Source: Planococcus halocryophilus
GTDB taxonomy: Bacteria > Bacillota > Bacilli > Bacillales_A > Planococcaceae
Direction of reading: 5' to 3'
NCBI RefSeq assembly: GCF_022489025.1
Contig: NZ_JAKVTG010000001.1
Span: forward strand, 434,001-498,000
Length of the DNA: 64,000 nt
This document shows positions 1 through 8,127 of the stretch, in pieces; position 1 is the first letter of the stretch; each line of letters begins with the position of its first letter. Position numbers and translations under genes: made by a program. The notes beneath the pieces were generated by a model. That model did not search any database. It worked only from the letters and a program-made list of their open reading frames with translations, and was not told the DNA's origin.

Positions 1-422
1 ATGATTATATTGTGAAGCCTTTTAGTCCGAGAGAAGTAGTGTTGCGTGTGAAAGCAATATTACGTCGTTCGTCTGCTTATTCACCGATTTCCAATTCAAC
101 GGTTTCAAAAGACTTGGTTGTTTTCCCTCACTTGACTATTGATCACGATGCTCATCGTGTCACAGCGGATGGCGTAGAAGTAAACTTAACGCCGAAGGAA
201 TATGAGTTATTGTACTTTTTAGCAAAAGCACCCGATAAAGTTTTTGACCGTGAGCACTTACTCAAAGAAGTGTGGCATTACGACTTTTTTGGTGACTTAC
301 GTACAGTAGATACGCACGTCAAACGATTGCGTGAAAAACTGAATCGCGTATCAGAATCAGCTGCGAAAATGATTGTCACGGTATGGGGCGTCGGCTATAA
401 ATTTGAGGTTGGCAATGAATAG
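1..422 (+). CDS. resD: ResD response regulator, C-terminal part (5' end outside window)
   Basis: This is the C-terminal part of an OmpR/PhoB-type response regulator; the reading frame is open from the first bases (it reads DYIVKPFSPREVV before the first internal GTG), so the true start lies upstream. KPFSPREV is the end of the receiver domain with its conserved Lys-Pro. The rest is a winged-helix DNA-binding domain (LTPKEYELL, then VDTHVKRLREKL and a terminal VWGVGYKF). It overlaps resE by 8 bases and is followed by sigX, the order of the B. subtilis res locus. In that organism ResD activates genes for aerobic and anaerobic respiration. Identity rests on the ResD-like sequence plus the resE-sigX context. 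Confidence 0.93.
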   Translation, partial: DYIVKPFSPREVVLRVKAILRRSSAYSPISNSTVSKDLVVFPHLTIDHDAHRVTADGVEVNLTPKEYELLYFLAKAPDKVFDREHLLKEVWHYDFFGDLRTVDTHVKRLREKLNRVSESAAKMIVTVWGVGYKFEVGNE

Positions 423-2196
423 AATATGGAATAGTGTTGTCGGGAAGCTTTGGATTACGATCCTGCTTCTCGTTTCCTTTGTCCTTTTTATTGTGACCGT
501 TCTGCTGTTGGAGTTTCTAGGGAACTATCATAGTCAAACTGTGGAAGAAGCGTTGAATAGTGAAGCGAATATGATTGCGAATATTTTTAACGAGCATGAA
601 GAAGTAGTGAATTCGTTAGAAATCATTGGTGATATTATTGGCGCTGAAACAAATGCAGTAATTGCTGAAGAACCGTATGAAAGTAGCTATTATATTCATG
701 ATGGATTGAATGGGACAAAGACACGGGAAGAAATCTTAAATGAAAAAGCGTTTCAGAAAGTTTTTGAAACAAATGAAACTGTGATGAAAGAAATGCTTTT
801 GCCTTCATTAACAGAGCAAAATCGTCTTGAATCTTATATTGTCTTAGCCAGTCCGTTGAAAACCGGAGAAGAAGAGCATGGTGTTGTATTTATCTATCAA
901 TCATTGGAAGTAATGGACCGTACTGCGGAACGAACGACTAATATTGTTTTCTTATCAGCATTTATCGCCTTATTATTAACAACATTTTTTGCCTTCTTTT
1001 TATCTTCACGAATCACTTCGCCTCTACGAAAAATGCGTGAAGGTGCATTTGAGTTAGCGAAAGGCAATTTTGATACAAAAGTTAAAGCAACATCTAGTGA
1101 TGAAATTGGTCAATTAGCTACTGCTTTCAATCAAATGGGTCGACAGCTCAAGCATCATGTAGAAGTAATCAATCAAGAGAAAGAGCAATTATCAAGTATT
1201 TTAACGTCGATGGCAGATGCTGTTATCACGTTTAATCAGGATAAAACCATTTTATTGAGTAATCCGCCAGCTGAAAAATTATTAAAGCACTGGACGATTA
1301 AAAATGATTCTGAATATGCGAGACCTTTGCCTGCTGAAATGCTTCATATGCTTGATCATGTAATCGGATTTCAAGAAGAGATTGAAGAAGAGTTAGAAAT
1401 CGAGGGTGCATATTACGCTATCAATTTCAGTCCATTGTATAGTGGTGAATCGATTCGTGGAGCTGTTGCTGTTTTGCATAATATGACAGAACAGCATCGC
1501 TTAGAGAAGCTGAGAGAAGATTTCATCGCCAATGTGTCACATGAGTTGCGGACACCTATTGCCATGCTTCAAGGCTATAGTGAAGCGATTTTAGATGATG
1601 TTGGTGCAACAGAAGAAGAGCGTCGTGAAATGACGAAAATCATATACGAAGAATCACAACGGATGGGTCGTTTAGTCACTGACTTATTGAATCTGGCCCG
1701 TTTAGAATCAGGATATATGCGACTCTATAAAGAAATTGTTCAATTAAACAGCTCTATTGAACGGATGACACTTAAGTTTTCTCAAATTGCGAAAGAAAAC
1801 GGAGTTCATTTGTCTTTCGAAACGACTATCGATGATTGGGCGGCAACGGAGATTGATGAAGATCGTATAGAACAAGTGATGACGAACCTAATCGATAATG
1901 CCATACGCCATACGCCTAAAGAAGGGCAAGTGGTCGTTCGTGTCGAACAACAAAAAGAGTATGCGAAGATTTCGATCAATGATAACGGAGTCGGTATATC
2001 AAAAGAAGATTTGGAATTTGTATTTGAACGATTTTATAAGGCGAATAAGGCAAGGACGCTCGGAAAAGGTGGAACAGGACTTGGTTTAGCAATAGCGAGC
2101 AATATTATACAAGCTCATGAAGGTCAGATTTATGCAGAAAGTAATGTAGGACAAGGTACTTCTTTTGTTTTCTTATTGCCTTTAAAAGACATGTAA
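415..2196 (+). CDS. resE: ResE sensor histidine kinase
   Basis: Membrane histidine kinase of 593 residues, partner of ResD. The chosen ATG at 415 overlaps the end of resD and follows GAGGTTGG; an in-frame start 42 bases upstream would sit deep inside resD. Order of parts: membrane segment near residues 11-33, extracytoplasmic sensor region, second membrane segment near 174-198, HAMP linker, PAS-like region near 260-370, HisKA box with phosphoacceptor His near 376 (NVSHELRTP), then the ATPase with N box (NLIDNAIRHT), G1 (NDNGVGIS) and G2 (GKGGTGLGLAIA). All catalytic motifs look intact. ResE is known to sense respiratory state or nitric oxide in Bacillus; the signal here is inferred from that. 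Confidence 0.95.
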   Translation: MNRIWNSVVGKLWITILLLVSFVLFIVTVLLLEFLGNYHSQTVEEALNSEANMIANIFNEHEEVVNSLEIIGDIIGAETNAVIAEEPYESSYYIHDGLNGTKTREEILNEKAFQKVFETNETVMKEMLLPSLTEQNRLESYIVLASPLKTGEEEHGVVFIYQSLEVMDRTAERTTNIVFLSAFIALLLTTFFAFFLSSRITSPLRKMREGAFELAKGNFDTKVKATSSDEIGQLATAFNQMGRQLKHHVEVINQEKEQLSSILTSMADAVITFNQDKTILLSNPPAEKLLKHWTIKNDSEYARPLPAEMLHMLDHVIGFQEEIEEELEIEGAYYAINFSPLYSGESIRGAVAVLHNMTEQHRLEKLREDFIANVSHELRTPIAMLQGYSEAILDDVGATEEERREMTKIIYEESQRMGRLVTDLLNLARLESGYMRLYKEIVQLNSSIERMTLKFSQIAKENGVHLSFETTIDDWAATEIDEDRIEQVMTNLIDNAIRHTPKEGQVVVRVEQQKEYAKISINDNGVGISKEDLEFVFERFYKANKARTLGKGGTGLGLAIASNIIQAHEGQIYAESNVGQGTSFVFLLPLKDM

Positions 2197-2219
2197 CTTT
2201 TCATTTTCAGAGACGACTA
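2192..2219 (+). promoter_or_regulatory. Candidate SigX-dependent (autoregulatory) promoter of sigX
   Basis: TGTAAC at 2192-2197 and CGACTA at 2214-2219 are separated by 16 bases. This fits the ECF-type SigX consensus (TGTAAC, about 16-17 bases, CGAC) known from B. subtilis. The -35 element spans the resE stop codon. The position, just upstream of sigX, matches an autoregulatory promoter. Reading is by eye. Confidence 0.6.
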
Positions 2220-2242
2220 ATCTAAAGGACGGAGGGAGTATA

Positions 2243-2776
2243 TTGAAAGACTCCGTTTTCCACCGGCTGTACGATGAGTATCACCAGGATGTTTTTCAAT
2301 TTTTAATTTATCTGGTGAAAAACAGACATTTAGCAGAAGATTTAATGCAAGAAGTTTATATTCGTGCTTTTCGTGCATATGATCGATTTGAAGGAAGAAG
2401 TTCAGAGAAAACATGGCTTTTTTCAATTGCTAAAAATGTGGCAATTGATCATTTTCGAAAAGCGGCAGTTCGCTCAAAACATTCGATGGAGTATTTTGAT
2501 TGGGAAACACAGCAATTAGTTTCGTCGGAAAAACTCCCAGAAGAAGTTTCATTGTTAAATGAAGATAAAATATTTTTATACAAGGCATTAGACACTTGTA
2601 CAGGAGATCAAAAGATGGTCGTTATTATGCGATTCTTTCAGGACTTGTCAATTGCGGAAACCGCTGAAGTACTAGGCTGGACTGAAGGGAAAGTGAAAAC
2701 AACCCAGCACCGTGCAATTAAAGCCTTGCGCGAAAAATTAATCGCTAGGGAAGGGGGAGATGGAAATGCCGAATAA
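2243..2776 (+). CDS. sigX: ECF sigma factor SigX
   Basis: Extracytoplasmic-function sigma factor, 177 residues, the usual size. Region 2 covers about residues 10-80 (EDLMQEVYIRAF and TWLFSIAKNVAIDHFRK are the -10 recognition and melting segments). Region 4 with the helix-turn-helix is near residues 120-165 (SIAETAEVLGWTEGKVKTTQHRAI). It starts with TTG behind GGACGGAGGG. The downstream anti-sigma gene starts within its last codons, so the two are translationally coupled. In B. subtilis SigX controls cell-envelope genes that alter surface charge and resistance to cationic peptides; the same role is inferred here. A candidate SigX promoter lies directly upstream. Confidence 0.93.
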   Translation: MKDSVFHRLYDEYHQDVFQFLIYLVKNRHLAEDLMQEVYIRAFRAYDRFEGRSSEKTWLFSIAKNVAIDHFRKAAVRSKHSMEYFDWETQQLVSSEKLPEEVSLLNEDKIFLYKALDTCTGDQKMVVIMRFFQDLSIAETAEVLGWTEGKVKTTQHRAIKALREKLIAREGGDGNAE

Positions 2777-3968
2777 CAAATGGACCGATGAATCTATCGA
2801 AGATTTGTTGAAGGATTTCCCTGCGATAAAAGATAACCGGCCAAAAGAAAAAGTCTATAATCAATTGGTTCAAAAAGAGCCGGCTCATAAGCGGCCAAAT
2901 AGATGGTTACCGCTTCTTGTTGCAGCATTGGCGTTTATCGCTGTTGGACTGTTGGTCTCCTCCATTATCAATCAAAATGGCATCGATTCTGCTCAAAACA
3001 GTGAAAGTTCTGCTGATAATTCGAACAACGGGGCAGAGATGAAGTCTCAGGAAAGTGTAGAAGAACAGGAAGGATTACCTGAAGCTGGAGAATCTAGAGC
3101 TGAAAGTGCAGATTCATATTCAACGGCTCAAGTAGATGGGACATTGCGAACAGCAGTTTATGAAGAAACAATAGGTGATCAAACTTTGATGACTATTGGG
3201 ATGACTCAGAATGCATTCGTTATACCGGTGTCTTTTCTAATTCCGAATGAAGAAATAATGAAAACTTTTGAAGGTTCTATGCCGACATCGTTAGATTTAT
3301 ATAAAGAATATGCAGATGACTTAGATGAGGTTGCACTAGGATTTGATAATTATCATCCGTACGTTGGAACTTTAGAGAAGACGGCAACAGGCATTCGCCA
3401 TTTGCTTCCGCAAGACCATCAATATGATTTGGCCTCAGCAAGTATTGGTGTATACATGGATACCATTACAGAGACATTTAAAGATGTAACAGAAATTAAC
3501 GTTGTGAATGAAGATGGTTCTACTGCAGAGTTTTCTCAAGTTGGACCGGTAGAAAAATTAGTTCCGGGAGTAGAAAATCTCGCATACTATGCTTATCAAA
3601 CGGAGCATGGTGAAATTTACCTGGCACCAGCATACAATATGCCGTTTGATTCAGTGACAGAAGCCATTACAGCACTTGCTGAAAATCCGAATGATATATA
3701 CAAGGCAACAATCCCACAAGATTGGAAATTTCAAGTGTCAGAAACCGATAAACTTGTTCAAGTTGAATTTATGAACAGTGTCGACCTAGAATCATTAGAC
3801 AAAATAGAGGCAGTTCGTTTGCTTGAAAGTCTTGTTTTGACAGCTGATACTTTCGATAAAGAAGTAGTAGTGAGAGGAATACAGCAAGAGAATTGGAACG
3901 GTTTTGATTTTAATGAGCCATTACCAAATCCGGTAGCGCCTAATTTAATAGCGTGGCCATTACAGTAA
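2766..3968 (+). CDS. rsiX: RsiX anti-sigma-X factor
   Basis: Membrane-anchored anti-sigma factor of 400 residues that would hold SigX inactive. I prefer the ATG at 2766 over 2760 because GGGGGAG ends 6 bases upstream of it. The cytoplasmic N-terminus (IEDLLKDFPAIKDNRPKEKVY) matches the start of RsiX proteins. A single membrane segment covers about residues 48-68, followed by a Ser/Asn/Glu-rich linker and a large extracytoplasmic domain of about 280 residues. It overlaps the end of sigX by 11 bases. The strong hairpin after the stop ends the res-sig unit. Function is inferred from pairing with sigX and topology. Confidence 0.9.
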   Translation: MPNNKWTDESIEDLLKDFPAIKDNRPKEKVYNQLVQKEPAHKRPNRWLPLLVAALAFIAVGLLVSSIINQNGIDSAQNSESSADNSNNGAEMKSQESVEEQEGLPEAGESRAESADSYSTAQVDGTLRTAVYEETIGDQTLMTIGMTQNAFVIPVSFLIPNEEIMKTFEGSMPTSLDLYKEYADDLDEVALGFDNYHPYVGTLEKTATGIRHLLPQDHQYDLASASIGVYMDTITETFKDVTEINVVNEDGSTAEFSQVGPVEKLVPGVENLAYYAYQTEHGEIYLAPAYNMPFDSVTEAITALAENPNDIYKATIPQDWKFQVSETDKLVQVEFMNSVDLESLDKIEAVRLLESLVLTADTFDKEVVVRGIQQENWNGFDFNEPLPNPVAPNLIAWPLQ

Positions 3969-3972
3969 GTAA

Positions 3973-4015
3973 AAGAAAGGTTGTAAACAAATTTGTTTAC
4001 AACCTTTCTTTTTTA
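3973..4015 (+). terminator. Rho-independent terminator after rsiX
   Basis: A long near-perfect palindrome (AAAGAAAGGTTGTAAACA with its complement) runs into a T tract. The stem is about 18 bp and sits 5 bases after the rsiX stop. Confidence 0.85.
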
Positions 4016-4046
4016 TACTAATATTAGGGCATAACAAAATATCGAT

Positions 4047-4176
4047 TCATCTTCGGGGCAGGGTGCAATTCCCTACCGGCGGTAATTGAACTCTGTTCAT
4101 AAGCCCGCGAGCCGTAAAACGCAGGATTTGGTGAGATTCCAAAGCCGACAGTATAGTCTGGATGGGAGAAGGTGAA
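4047..4176 (+). ncRNA. FMN riboswitch (RFN element)
   Basis: The region carries the classic RFN signatures in order: CTTCGGGGCAGGGTG, CCCTACCGGCGG, AAGCCCGCGAGCC, GTGAGATTCCAAAGCCGACAG, and GATGGGAGAAGGTGA. The closing helix pairs TCATCTTC (4047-4054) with GAAGGTGA (4168-4175). It lies upstream of a riboflavin transporter gene and is followed by an intrinsic terminator. FMN binding is expected to favour termination, reducing riboflavin uptake when FMN is plentiful. Confidence 0.96.
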
Positions 4177-4230
4177 GGTGCGGACGTTTGTCGTTTACAT
4201 GTAGACGGAACGCTATTAAGTGTGCCTTTT

Positions 4231-4265
4231 CTCCCTTAAGTAGTTATTACTTAAGGGTTTTTATA
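4231..4265 (+). terminator. Riboswitch-controlled terminator before ribU
   Basis: CCCTTAAGTA and TACTTAAGGG form a perfect 10-bp stem followed by TTTTTA. Just upstream, CCTTTTCTCCC is complementary to the GGGAGAAGG of the FMN aptamer, which gives a plausible alternative antiterminator pairing. Confidence 0.85.
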
Positions 4266-4321
4266 TGTAAATACGGAGTCCGAACCTTTCTTCTGGTGAA
4301 TCACGACAAGGAGAGAGGAAT

Positions 4322-4903
4322 ATGAAGAACAAAAAGTTACAAACAATGATCGCGATTGGGATGTTAAGCAGTATTTCTTTTATATTGATGCTTTTTAACT
4401 TTCCACTACCTGCACTTCCTGCTTTTTTGAAAGTAGATTTTAGTGATGTGCCTGCATTAATCGCCGCTGTTACAATGGGGCCGGTCGCAGGGATTTTAGT
4501 AGCCTTCTTTAAAAATGTGTTGGATTGGCTTTTCGCAGGTAGCCCAACAGGAGTTCCAGTTGGCCACATGGCAAATTTTGTAACGAGCTTGTTGTTTATT
4601 TTGCCGGTTTATTTTATCTATCAAAAACTGGCAACTAAAAAAGGTATGGCTTTTGGATTAACGATAGGAACATTGTCGATGGCAATCGGCATGAGCATTT
4701 TAAATTATTTTGTTTTCCTACCGATGTACACATATTTCCTTAACATGCCACCAACAACTGGTGATGCATTATTCGGAATGATTGTTTTAGGAATACTCCC
4801 GTTTAACTTAATCAAAGGCGTTCTTTTAACCGCAGTAGTCTTGCTAATGTTCAGCAGCATGCACACGTGGATTGAAAAACAAAGAACCTACTATTTATCA
4901 TAA
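4322..4903 (+). CDS. ribU: Riboflavin ECF transporter S component RibU
   Basis: Integral membrane substrate-binding subunit (193 residues) of an energy-coupling-factor riboflavin importer; it works with the shared EcfAA'T module encoded elsewhere. Several hydrophobic helices are visible. The stretch LKVDFSDVPALIAAVTMGPVAGILVAFFKNVLDWL is typical of the RibU/YpaA family (first part LKVDFSDVPALI). The start ATG follows AAGGAGAGAGG. It sits alone behind an FMN riboswitch, and in B. subtilis the orthologue (ypaA) occupies the same place next to fer. Both context and sequence make the riboflavin specificity secure. Confidence 0.95.
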   Translation: MKNKKLQTMIAIGMLSSISFILMLFNFPLPALPAFLKVDFSDVPALIAAVTMGPVAGILVAFFKNVLDWLFAGSPTGVPVGHMANFVTSLLFILPVYFIYQKLATKKGMAFGLTIGTLSMAIGMSILNYFVFLPMYTYFLNMPPTTGDALFGMIVLGILPFNLIKGVLLTAVVLLMFSSMHTWIEKQRTYYLS

Positions 4904-5194
4904 ATGTAATAGAAAAGCGTAAGTGCCTGGTCAGCTCTGACAGGCATAAGGAGACCTAGCAGTGTGGCGTTCTTTGCCACTCTGTTGGGTTGACTTATGT
5001 CCCGAAGAGCTAGGCACTGGAGTCTAGACAAAGAAAAGCGTAACTAGCCGTGTAGATTCGACGGGCATAAGGTGCTCTGGCGAAGCGGCATGTTCTTAGC
5101 CGCACAGCCAGAGAGAGTTATGAACCTAGAATCTGGCTAGTGGAGTCTAGACAAAAAAAGCGTAAGTGCCTGGTCAGTTCTGACAGGAACACAT
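4904..5194. repeat. Array of structured intergenic repeats: two full copies and a 5' fragment
   Basis: The gap between ribU and fer holds copy A (4911-5030), copy B (5032-5152) and a truncated copy (5153-5187). Each full copy starts AGAAAAGCGTAA and ends GTCTAGACA. Nested complementary arms are seen: in A, GTGCCTGG with CTAGGCAC, AGCTC with GAGCT, and GTGGC with GCCAC; in B, ACTAGCC with GGCTAGT, AGATTC with GAATCT, CTCTGGC with GCCAGAG, and GCGGC with GCCGC. Between the arms a conserved GACRGGCATAAG faces an ATTAT/CTTATG segment. The fragment repeats the head of copy A with one mismatch. The same family recurs at 20855-21252. No open frame here looks coding. Confidence 0.85.
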
Positions 5195-5237
5195 AAAAAG
5201 AAGGCGTTCTGGGAAATTCCAGAACGCCTTCTTTTTT
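5195..5237. terminator. Bidirectional terminator between ribU region and fer
   Basis: AAAAAGAAGGCGTTCTGG and its complement CCAGAACGCCTTCTTTTTT form a long hairpin with an A tract on one side and a T tract on the other. It can end transcription of fer (minus strand) and reading from ribU. Confidence 0.85.
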
Positions 5238-5239
5238 AA

Positions 5240-5527
<288 letters not shown>

Positions 5528-5543
5528 TTATACTATCGTATTT

Positions 5544-5572
5544 ATTCTAAAGGTGTTTGAGAAGTTTTTCAA
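5544..5572 (-). promoter_or_regulatory. Candidate housekeeping promoter of fer
   Basis: On the minus strand TTGAAA (5572-5567) and TAGAAT (5549-5544) are separated by 17 bases. This is a good SigA-type promoter about 55 bases before the fer start. Confidence 0.55.
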
Positions 5573-5598
5573 CCTAAAACCGCTAAGGGGGTCCAAGC

Positions 5599-6624
5599 TT
5601 GTTATTTAGTGAACTCATTTTGGCCATTATGAAACCTTTAAATCGGCAACGTACCATCTCTTCTCCTTATCATTTAATAAAAGGAAAGAAGTCCGGACAA
5701 ACAATACAGGATATTGGCTATTTTGGCCTTTATCCTTATTTTGGTATTTTCCCTAAATTGGATAAGAAAGCCTATGACCAAGTGATTAAGAGCTTATTTT
5801 CACAAGGTTATTTGCTAGCAAATGAACAAGTGATCGAACTCACTGAAAAAGCGATAAATACAAGTATTTCCGACACGCCGTTAAATGGCTGGAAATACCG
5901 TGGAAATGAAATTCTCTTTTTTAACCGATTGTCACTAATTGTTCAAACTTTATCCCATATGAGTCAGTCTGTAAAAATTTTTGACCCAATTGTCAATAAT
6001 GAAGAAATACAAATGTGGGTGAAAAAATATTTACAACAAATTCAATTTCGAGATTTAGCAGTAGTCCAGGCGTTTAAAAAAGAACTCTTCACTACTTTAG
6101 CCGATTCAGCTATTTCTGAAACACATAAAATGATTCTCACAGAACGATTAACGGGTCTTGCTTTGAGTGGGTTAACGTGGCAACAAATTGCCACATCTAA
6201 AAAATTGTCTGTTTTAGATGTGCAATTGATGACTGTAGAAGCTCTACACAGCTGGATGGCAGAAATAGAAAAGTCTAAGCCTCCGCTACTATTAGGTTTA
6301 ATGGAAGGCGTCATCCAGCAGTCCTCTTTGACGGCAACTGCACAACGTACAGAAAAATTATTTGAAAGAGGTTTTACGTTAGAACAAATTGCTTCTTTAC
6401 GACAGTTGAAAACTAGCACGATTGAAGATCATGTTGTAGAACTTGCGATGAATGATCCGTATTTTAATTTCAAGTCATTTATGAGTCAAGAATTGTATAA
6501 AGCAATCATTATTGAAAGTAAAAGTCAGCAATCGAAAAGGTTACGTGACATCAAAGAGCATTTACCTGATGCGAGCTATTTTCAAATACGTCTTGCGTTA
6601 TCGATTAAGGAGGAAAATCAATGA
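5599..6624 (+). CDS. ypbB: YpbB, helix-turn-helix protein paired with RecQ-type helicase
   Basis: Protein of 341 residues of the YpbB family, found immediately upstream of recQ/recS genes in Bacillales. The C-terminal part contains two repeated helix-turn-helix-like units (LSGLTWQQIATSKKLS near 190-210 and FTLEQIASLRQLKTST near 255-275), the sort seen in RecQ C-terminal domains. I therefore infer that it supplies a DNA- or protein-binding arm to the neighbouring helicase. The TTG start at 5599 follows AAGGGGG by 7 bases. Its stop overlaps the recS start by 4 bases (ATGA), showing tight translational coupling. Its biochemical role has not been established to my knowledge. Confidence 0.88.
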   Translation: MLFSELILAIMKPLNRQRTISSPYHLIKGKKSGQTIQDIGYFGLYPYFGIFPKLDKKAYDQVIKSLFSQGYLLANEQVIELTEKAINTSISDTPLNGWKYRGNEILFFNRLSLIVQTLSHMSQSVKIFDPIVNNEEIQMWVKKYLQQIQFRDLAVVQAFKKELFTTLADSAISETHKMILTERLTGLALSGLTWQQIATSKKLSVLDVQLMTVEALHSWMAEIEKSKPPLLLGLMEGVIQQSSLTATAQRTEKLFERGFTLEQIASLRQLKTSTIEDHVVELAMNDPYFNFKSFMSQELYKAIIIESKSQQSKRLRDIKEHLPDASYFQIRLALSIKEENQ

Positions 6625-8048
6625 ATTTGGAGGAGTTACTATATTCGACTTACGGGTTTTCTTCTTTTCGTCCAGGGCAGAAAGAAATTATCGAGAAGGT
6701 AATAGCTGGTGAGGACGTGATTGCGTTATTGCCTACCGGAATGGGAAAATCCATTTGTTATCAATTACCAGCAAAAATTTTGCCCGACAGTGTCTTGATT
6801 GTTTCACCGTTATTGTCTTTAATGCAAGACCAAGTAGCACAATTAAAGAAAATGGGCGAAAAATCAGTTGTGGCCATTAATTCTTTTTTAAAACCAGAAG
6901 ATAAAGATAGGGTTATGAACAATCTCGGCTCGTATAAATTTATTTTCATATCACCGGAAATGCTAGTTCAACCGTTCATCAAAAAAAAATTACAAGAAAT
7001 ACGCGTTTCTTTATTAGTAGCCGACGAAGCTCATTGCATTTCTCAATGGGGATTTGATTTTAGGCCAGATTATTTACGGATTTCCGAAGTATTGCCGATT
7101 TTAAAATTCCCGCAAGTTTTAGCATTAACAGCAACTGCTACTGACAAAGTTACTAATGAAATCAAAGAATATTTGGCGCTTATAAAGCCATACGTTTATT
7201 GTCATCCAATGGATAGAAAAAACATTGTCTACGATATAAAGAAATTTGAAGATAACCGTGAAAAGCTTGAGTTTTTAAGAGCTTTTATTCAAAAATTTAA
7301 AGGTCCCGGAATTATTTATGCCGGAACCAGAAAAAAGTCCCAAGAATTATCTATGCTTTTAACGGAACAAGGAATTTCATCTGCCTACTATCACGGTGGA
7401 ATGGAACATCAAGATCGGGTTTTCGTTCAACAGCAATTTCAAAATGAAGAAGTAGAGTGGATTTGTTCCACAAATGCTTTTGGTATGGGGGTACATATTC
7501 CAAATATTCGACAAGTTATTCACTTTCAAGTACCAACTTCTATCGAAGGGTATGTCCAAGAAGTAGGAAGAGCTGGAAGGGACGGTCTTCCAGCTTTAGC
7601 AACGCTGCTCTATGCCCAAGGAGATGAGGCTTTACTTGAAAGTTTAGTAATGGATGATTTGCCGACAAAACATGAAATAGCGGCAGTATTCAATGGTGGA
7701 TCATCAGCAACGCATTTAATCGACCAAGGAATTGTGAGAGAAACTGCATTTCGTGTCATCGCTTACTGGATGACTAAATTACCGCTAGCTGGTGTTACAA
7801 GCCAAATTGAACAGCTAAGAATAGGTAAGAGACAGCAAGCATCGAAAATTCGCGAACTGATTACACGAGACGGTTGTTTGAGAAGTTATATTATAAGTTG
7901 CTTTGATCAACAACTTATCAACAAACCTGACAATTGCTGTGTGAATGATGGAATTGAATACGGTGTTTTTGAGGCATTTTCTTATTCTGAAAAAAAACCA
8001 ATACCCCTTGATTGGCAAGGTCGTTTAAGTGTAATATTACCTATATAA
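6621..8048 (+). CDS. recS: RecQ-family ATP-dependent DNA helicase RecS
   Basis: Superfamily 2 3'-5' DNA helicase of 475 residues. Seen: the RecQ motif 0 (FRPGQKEII, 16-24), Walker A near 37-45 (LPTGMGKSI), DEAH box near 134-137 (ADEAHCISQWG), LTATAT motif III, and motif VI (QEVGRAGRDG). After the helicase core only a short Cys-containing tail remains (CLRSYIISCF, then NCCVND), resembling the zinc-binding part, and there is no HRDC domain; this matches the short RecS form rather than full RecQ. It is coupled to ypbB. The role in recombinational repair is known for the B. subtilis protein and inferred here. Confidence 0.93.
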   Translation: MNLEELLYSTYGFSSFRPGQKEIIEKVIAGEDVIALLPTGMGKSICYQLPAKILPDSVLIVSPLLSLMQDQVAQLKKMGEKSVVAINSFLKPEDKDRVMNNLGSYKFIFISPEMLVQPFIKKKLQEIRVSLLVADEAHCISQWGFDFRPDYLRISEVLPILKFPQVLALTATATDKVTNEIKEYLALIKPYVYCHPMDRKNIVYDIKKFEDNREKLEFLRAFIQKFKGPGIIYAGTRKKSQELSMLLTEQGISSAYYHGGMEHQDRVFVQQQFQNEEVEWICSTNAFGMGVHIPNIRQVIHFQVPTSIEGYVQEVGRAGRDGLPALATLLYAQGDEALLESLVMDDLPTKHEIAAVFNGGSSATHLIDQGIVRETAFRVIAYWMTKLPLAGVTSQIEQLRIGKRQQASKIRELITRDGCLRSYIISCFDQQLINKPDNCCVNDGIEYGVFEAFSYSEKKPIPLDWQGRLSVILPI

Positions 8049-8127
8049 GGTTTTCATTAACTGTCATTTACAAATGAGCCTTTTTTCGTCATAATAGATA
8101 TATTAGTACAGATAGGGGTAGTCATGT

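Noticed and set aside
4261-4569. Minus-strand frame opposite ribU
   Set aside because: Antisense to a well-conserved gene and reaching into the FMN riboswitch terminator.
4911-5187. Repeat array as a CRISPR
   Set aside because: The units are 120-126 bp, directly adjacent and internally paired. There are no short identical repeats with unique spacers and no cas genes.
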